DNA of 8,262 bases from DASXBA01 sp046729895 (GTDB lineage: Bacteria; Actinomycetota; Thermoleophilia; Solirubrobacterales; Thermoleophilaceae), in assembly GCA_046729895.1 (NCBI GenBank), contig JBKPHP010000062.1:1-8262 (forward strand), written 5' to 3'. Positions 5,855 to 8,262 of this stretch are shown in pieces. Each line of letters starts with the position of its first letter. The stretch's first letter is position 1. The notes below the pieces were generated by a model that was not told where the DNA came from, ran no database searches, and saw only the letters and a list, made by a program, of their open reading frames with translations. A program made the translations under genes and the position numbers.

Positions 5855-6736
5855 GTGGACACCAAGGGCGAGATCCGTGAGTTCCTAACCTCGAGGCGAG
5901 CCAAGATCACGCCGGCCCAGGTGGGCCTTCCCGTATACGGCGACAACCGTCGCGTGCCAGGCCTTCGCCGGGAGGAGGTCGCACTGCTCGCCGGGGTCAG
6001 CGTCGACTACTACACCAGGCTCGAACGCGGGAACCTGAGCGGCGTCTCGGAGAGCGTTCTCGAGGCATTGGCTCGTGCGCTTCGACTCGACGACGCCGAG
6101 CGTTCGCATCTGTTCGACCTTGCGCGTGCGGCGCAGCCGACGACTGCCCCGCGCCGCCGCCGGCCGGCGAAGCCGCGCATCCGCCCAGGCGTGCAGCGCA
6201 TCCTCGACGCAATGACGGGGGCGCCGGCCTTCGTACGCAACGGGCGCTTGGACATCCTTGCCGCCAACCGGCTCGGCTACGCCCTCTATTCGATCTACGC
6301 CTCCCCAGGCCGGCCGGCCAACACAGCGCGGTTCGCCTTCCTCGATCCGCGCTCGAAAGACTTCTACCTCGACTGGGACCAGGTGGCCAACGAGGTGGTG
6401 GCGATCCTGCGATCAGAAGCCGGCCGTGATCCGTACGACCGCGGCCTCTCAGACCTCGTCGGAGAGCTGTCAACCCAGGACGAGACTTTTCGCACCAAAT
6501 GGGCGGCGCACAACGTCCAATTCCACCACACAGGCGTAAAGCGCTTGCACCACCCGGTCGTCGGCGACCTTGAGCTCAGCTACGAGGCGATGGAGCTCTC
6601 AGCCGACACAGGCTTGACGATGTTCGCCTACTCCGCCGAGCCCGGCTCGAGGTCCGATGAGGGGCTGAACCTCCTCGCGAGCTGGGCGGCGACGCTCGAC
6701 CAAGAGGAGACGGCCCGCGCGACCGAACCAGGTTGA
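5855..6736 (+). CDS. XRE-family transcriptional regulator with MmyB-like ligand domain
   Basis: About 293 residues from GTG 5855. The frame is open upstream to GTG 5795, but those 20 extra residues (IQVLAGPPYPWQAG...) are unlike the family, whose members usually begin close to DTKGEIREFLTSRRAKITP, so the inner start is preferred although its ribosome site is poor. The helix-turn-helix lies at about residues 37-59 (LRREEVALLAGVSVDYYTRL then ERG), followed by SVLEALARALRLDDAERSHL. The C-terminal half (about 110-280) is the MmyB-type, PAS-like ligand-binding domain: NGRLDILAANRLGYALY, ARFAFLDPRSKDFYLDW, then TKWAAHNVQFHHTGVKRLHH and VVGDLELSYEAMEL. Family members often sit divergently next to dehydrogenase/reductase genes, as here, and are thought to sense a small hydrophobic molecule. 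It is likely the local regulator of the alcohol dehydrogenase operon and of itself. Confidence 0.9.
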   Translation: MDTKGEIREFLTSRRAKITPAQVGLPVYGDNRRVPGLRREEVALLAGVSVDYYTRLERGNLSGVSESVLEALARALRLDDAERSHLFDLARAAQPTTAPRRRRPAKPRIRPGVQRILDAMTGAPAFVRNGRLDILAANRLGYALYSIYASPGRPANTARFAFLDPRSKDFYLDWDQVANEVVAILRSEAGRDPYDRGLSDLVGELSTQDETFRTKWAAHNVQFHHTGVKRLHHPVVGDLELSYEAMELSADTGLTMFAYSAEPGSRSDEGLNLLASWAATLDQEETARATEPG

Positions 6737-6848
6737 TTCGCTGGGCCGTCACCGCCGCATACTCGAGCCGAAGCCGGAGCCGTCGAGCTGCCTCTTCCGG
6801 CGCGAACCAGTAGCGGCCGGCCCGCGCTGCGGCGTTCTCCGGCTCCTC
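6729..6848 (-). other. coding-like scrap, unrecognised
   Basis: On the minus strand the frame EEPENAAARAGRYWFAPEEA, then ARRLRLRLEYAAVTAQRINL looks protein-like (amphipathic helices, sensible composition). It then runs into the antisense of the regulator's 3' end, where it loses character. No good start or ribosome site precedes it; the nearest start is a TTG at 6878. It may be a severed gene end whose remainder has been lost. No family recognised. Confidence 0.2.
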
Positions 6849-6861
6849 GACGCACCGATCC

Positions 6862-6960
6862 CTACACGCGCAGCTCAAGCGGCGGCAGTTGAAAGGTCGC
6901 CCCTTCAGAAACGGGACGCAACGCCTGGGCGTAGATCCGCAACACGAGTCCTGGGTCAGC
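6862..6960 (-). pseudogene. possible C-terminal scrap of a tyrosine recombinase
   Basis: ADPGLVLRIYAQALRP on the minus strand resembles the final catalytic segment of actinobacterial phage-type integrases (GHTDPxLTLRVYAQAM/L...), which carries the nucleophilic tyrosine (here in RIYAQ). The frame continues for about 16 residues to TAG at 6862-6864. The expected upstream motifs (the box with R, then HxLRHTxAT and the LGH just before DP) are absent: the residues before it read SSKRADPG. If correct, this is a 3' relic of an integrated element. The match is only about 15 residues, so it is tentative. Confidence 0.3.
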
Positions 6961-7081
6961 TCTTTTGGATGAGAGACGAGGCCCTCGAAGCAGGATCATC
7001 ATCGAGCGAGACCCGTCGAACGACATCGTGAGCTTCACCCAGCAGGGCGGCACGAGCCAGGACGTCTGCGAGCTGCTCGCC
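6956..7081 (-). other. coding-like scrap, unrecognised
   Basis: GEQLADVLARAALLGEAHDV, then VRRVSLDDDPASRASSLIQK is a helix-rich, plausible protein end stopping at TGA 6956-6958, overlapping the recombinase-like scrap by a few bases in another frame. Upstream the same frame becomes low-quality Arg/Gly/Pro-rich sequence with no start. The family is not recognised; it may belong to the same lost mobile element. Confidence 0.2.
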
Positions 7082-7211
7082 TAGCCCGCGGCGCCACGAG
7101 CCAAGCCACCGCGGGCCGCGGAGCGCCGCCCGAGCGTCCCCCTTTTCGCCAGTCGACGCCGGGTAATCGTGCCCCGGACGATGGCCTCGGGGTGATCGCG
7201 CGGTGCCGTGA

Positions 7212-7254
7212 CGGTGGATCGCAGGGCTGCTCCCAGCAACGGCGGATCGCAGGG
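7212..7254. repeat. 15-base direct repeat, two copies
   Basis: CGGTGGATCGCAGGG (7212-7226) and CGGCGGATCGCAGGG (7240-7254) match at 14 of 15 bases with start points 28 bases apart. They lie in the gene-poor stretch upstream of the doubtful small ORF. Function unknown. Confidence 0.5.
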
Positions 7255-7294
7255 TCCGCCAGCGCGCCGAGGGAAGGGGGTGGAGGACAGTGCC

Positions 7295-7465
7295 ATGCCG
7301 CATTACAACTGGGTTTGTGGGTCCTGTCCGCCCCCGGCTCCGCTGGTCCCGGTAGGCGGGCTGGCTCCACGGGCTTCGCGGATGGCTGCGAGCTCGCGGT
7401 GCAACGTCGCGACGATGGACGCTGTTGGGGCAGGCCATCGCCAGGTCGTATGCGCCAGGTCGTAA
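7295..7465 (+). CDS. doubtful small ORF with N-terminal CxxC
   Basis: ATG 7295 is preceded by GGAGGA (7282-7287) at a good 7-base spacing. It encodes 56 residues starting MPHYNWVCGSCPPPAPLVPV. The Y..VC..C start and the LVPVG that follows recall FmdB-like zinc-ribbon proteins, but the second cysteine pair is missing and the rest is Ala/Arg/Ser-rich without pattern. The last codons run through a 14-base tandem repeat. The opposite strand over the same bases is also open (IVATLHRELAAIREARG, stop near 7303), so the coding strand is uncertain. It may be a decayed zinc-ribbon gene or chance. Confidence 0.2.
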   Translation: MPHYNWVCGSCPPPAPLVPVGGLAPRASRMAASSRCNVATMDAVGAGHRQVVCARS

Positions 7466-7466
7466 G
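7439..7466. repeat. 14-base tandem duplication
   Basis: CGCCAGGTCGTATG (7439-7452) is followed directly by CGCCAGGTCGTAAG (7453-7466), 13 of 14 bases identical. It is a simple tandem duplication with no spacer, so it is not a CRISPR unit. No function is evident. Confidence 0.7.
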
Positions 7467-7558
7467 CGCCCGGGCGAATCTTTAGCCAGGGGCACAAGGT
7501 GAGACGTCCTGCTATCGGGCACGATCAGGGTGGACCAACCCCGAGCGAGAACTGCCCC

Positions 7559-7852
7559 GTGACACCCGAACGTGCACGTGCCTACCAGCGCGTGGTCAGA
7601 ACCCTCCGCGAAGTTGGCCCGAGCAAGCTGCTTCCCGACGAGCAGGAGCGCATTAGCGAGGCCGCGGACCAGCTGATCTTCACGCACGACCCCGTTGCGG
7701 ACGACGCGGCGCGAGCGGCGCTCGTGGACATCGAGCGTCTCTGTCGGAAACTCGTCGAGAGCGACCGCTGGGAGCAGGAGCGCGCGATGCGTCTCGCCGA
7801 TGACCTGGCCTCCTGCGGGCCGGCGCTCTCGCCAGAGCTTCTAGCGGCCTGA
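7559..7852 (+). CDS. small hypothetical helical protein
   Basis: 97 residues from GTG 7559 (MTPERARAYQRVVRTLREVG when initiated with Met). The frame is open to GTG 7499, but the 20 extra residues are less protein-like; an AGGGG motif before 7499 leaves that start possible. The protein looks almost wholly alpha-helical: RAYQRVVRTLREVGPSKLLP, EQERISEAADQLIF, DDAARAALVDIERLCRKLVE, then RWEQERAMRLADDLASCGP. There is no signal peptide, membrane segment or metal motif (two isolated cysteines). Its composition and GC-rich third positions support a real gene, and I have the impression of a small uncharacterised actinobacterial family, but no function is known to me. It stands alone, with no partner gene on the same strand nearby. 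Confidence 0.6.
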   Translation: MTPERARAYQRVVRTLREVGPSKLLPDEQERISEAADQLIFTHDPVADDAARAALVDIERLCRKLVESDRWEQERAMRLADDLASCGPALSPELLAA

Positions 7853-8129
7853 GGGCCAGGCGCAATTCGCCGCCGCCTCCGCTCGGCACGACAACCCTGA
7901 CCACGGAGTGAGAGTGCGCGCGAGCGGCTCGCCAATGGCCGTTTGTTACCGCAGGCGTGCGCTACCGGCTACCGCTTTATTGCTTGGCGCCGCGAGCGAT
8001 ACGGCGCGCCCCGGGCGGCGCCACGAGTGCTTTTGTGGCCGAAGGAGTCGCCCGGCTTGTTGGGAGAGCAATCGTCGCGCCGACGGATCGTCCGCACGGG
8101 CGGTCCCCTCGCTTCTGCTTCTCGTCTCT
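7853..8129. other. stretch without recognisable gene
   Basis: I found no convincing coding frame, tRNA or terminator here. Open frames on both strands (for example 7943-8155 on the plus strand) are Arg/Pro/Ala-rich and match nothing I recognise. GGCCTGAGGGCC around the stop of the small hypothetical gene (7847-7858) is a short palindrome without a following T-run. Confidence 0.4.
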
Positions 8130-8262
8130 ATGAAGAAGGGCCGCGTGTCAACTGACGGTCGGTATCTCTGGATCAGGGACCTCGCACGGGTCGGCGATGT
8201 GGAGCAGCGCTCATGTCTCTATGGCCACCTCGGCGGGAGGATCAGGCGAAATCGGATGCTTC
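8130..8262 (+). CDS. possible 5' end of a gene running off the window
   Basis: From ATG 8130 the frame is open to the end of the window (44 codons): MKKGRVSTDGRYLWIRDLAR, then VGDVEQRSCLYGHLGGRIRR. It has a basic start and ordinary composition, but the bases before the ATG are pyrimidine-rich (CTTCTGCTTCTCGTCTCT) with no ribosome site. No family recognised. Confidence 0.2.
   Translation, partial: MKKGRVSTDGRYLWIRDLARVGDVEQRSCLYGHLGGRIRRNRML

Noticed and set aside
7439..7466. Short tandem repeat as a CRISPR remnant
   Set aside because: Two 14-base units with no spacer and no cas gene; a simple tandem duplication explains it.
6956..7687. 243-codon minus-strand frame spanning the gene-poor tract
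   Set aside because: Only the last ~40 residues look coding; the rest is low-quality, crosses repeats and is antisense to the start of the small hypothetical gene.
7088..8027. 13-base direct repeat GCGGCGCCACGAG at 7088-7100 and 8015-8027 as possible attachment sites
   Set aside because: A 13-base match between two places is expected by chance in 8 kb of GC-rich sequence, the repeat does not bound an integrase, and there is no tRNA end.
7943..8155. 70-codon plus-strand ORF near the right end
   Set aside because: Arg-rich, no ribosome site, no recognisable motif, and interrupted relative to the other candidate frame at 8130.

Overview
This is a GC-rich window whose gene content (a secreted glucuronyl C5-epimerase-like protein, tandem SnoaL/NTF2-like proteins, DUF2255, DUF899 and DUF4336-type pieces, an MmyB-type XRE regulator) suggests a chromosomal segment of a high-GC actinobacterium. 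A soil Thermoleophilia (Solirubrobacterales/Gaiellales-like) is my best guess. The taxonomy is inferred from gene style only; there is no rRNA or tRNA to test it.

Layout. Positions 1-50 hold the last codons of a plus-strand gene. Facing it is a 514-codon minus-strand gene for an exported D-glucuronyl C5-epimerase-like protein (77-1621). Next, on the minus strand, come two adjacent SnoaL/NTF2-like genes 3 bases apart. The upstream one (2171-2580) carries a one-base frameshift in a run of five C; the downstream one (1742-2167) is intact.

The stretch from about 2600 to 3180 has no intact gene. It is a patchwork of pieces on both strands: a frame-broken C-terminal part of an MBL-fold/DUF4336-like protein (+), the first ~33 codons of an ECF sigma factor (-), the ribosome-binding site and first ~12 codons of a DUF899 gene (+), and the first 15 codons of a cupin gene (-). 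The last two are joined head-on at a 4-base GCTC overlap.

From 3181 to 6736 lies the best-preserved unit. A minus-strand operon (zinc alcohol dehydrogenase, aldo/keto reductase, DUF2255, and then the truncated cupin) is transcribed away from a divergent XRE/MmyB-type regulator on the plus strand. The 145-base divergent gap contains a palindrome and a 20-base-spaced direct repeat that are candidate operators. The oxidoreductases probably act on related carbonyl/alcohol substrates under this regulator; the substrate cannot be read from the sequence.

From 6737 to 7498 there is mostly debris: a probable tyrosine-recombinase C-terminal scrap, two unrecognised coding-like scraps, two short repeats and one doubtful small ORF with a good ribosome-binding site. 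A small hypothetical gene (7559-7852) follows. The last 410 bases have no recognisable gene except a doubtful open frame running off the end.

I do not see a convincing new multi-gene system. The most unusual content is the scrambled block at 2600-3180, which records repeated non-homologous joining of gene ends or, less interestingly, assembly error.
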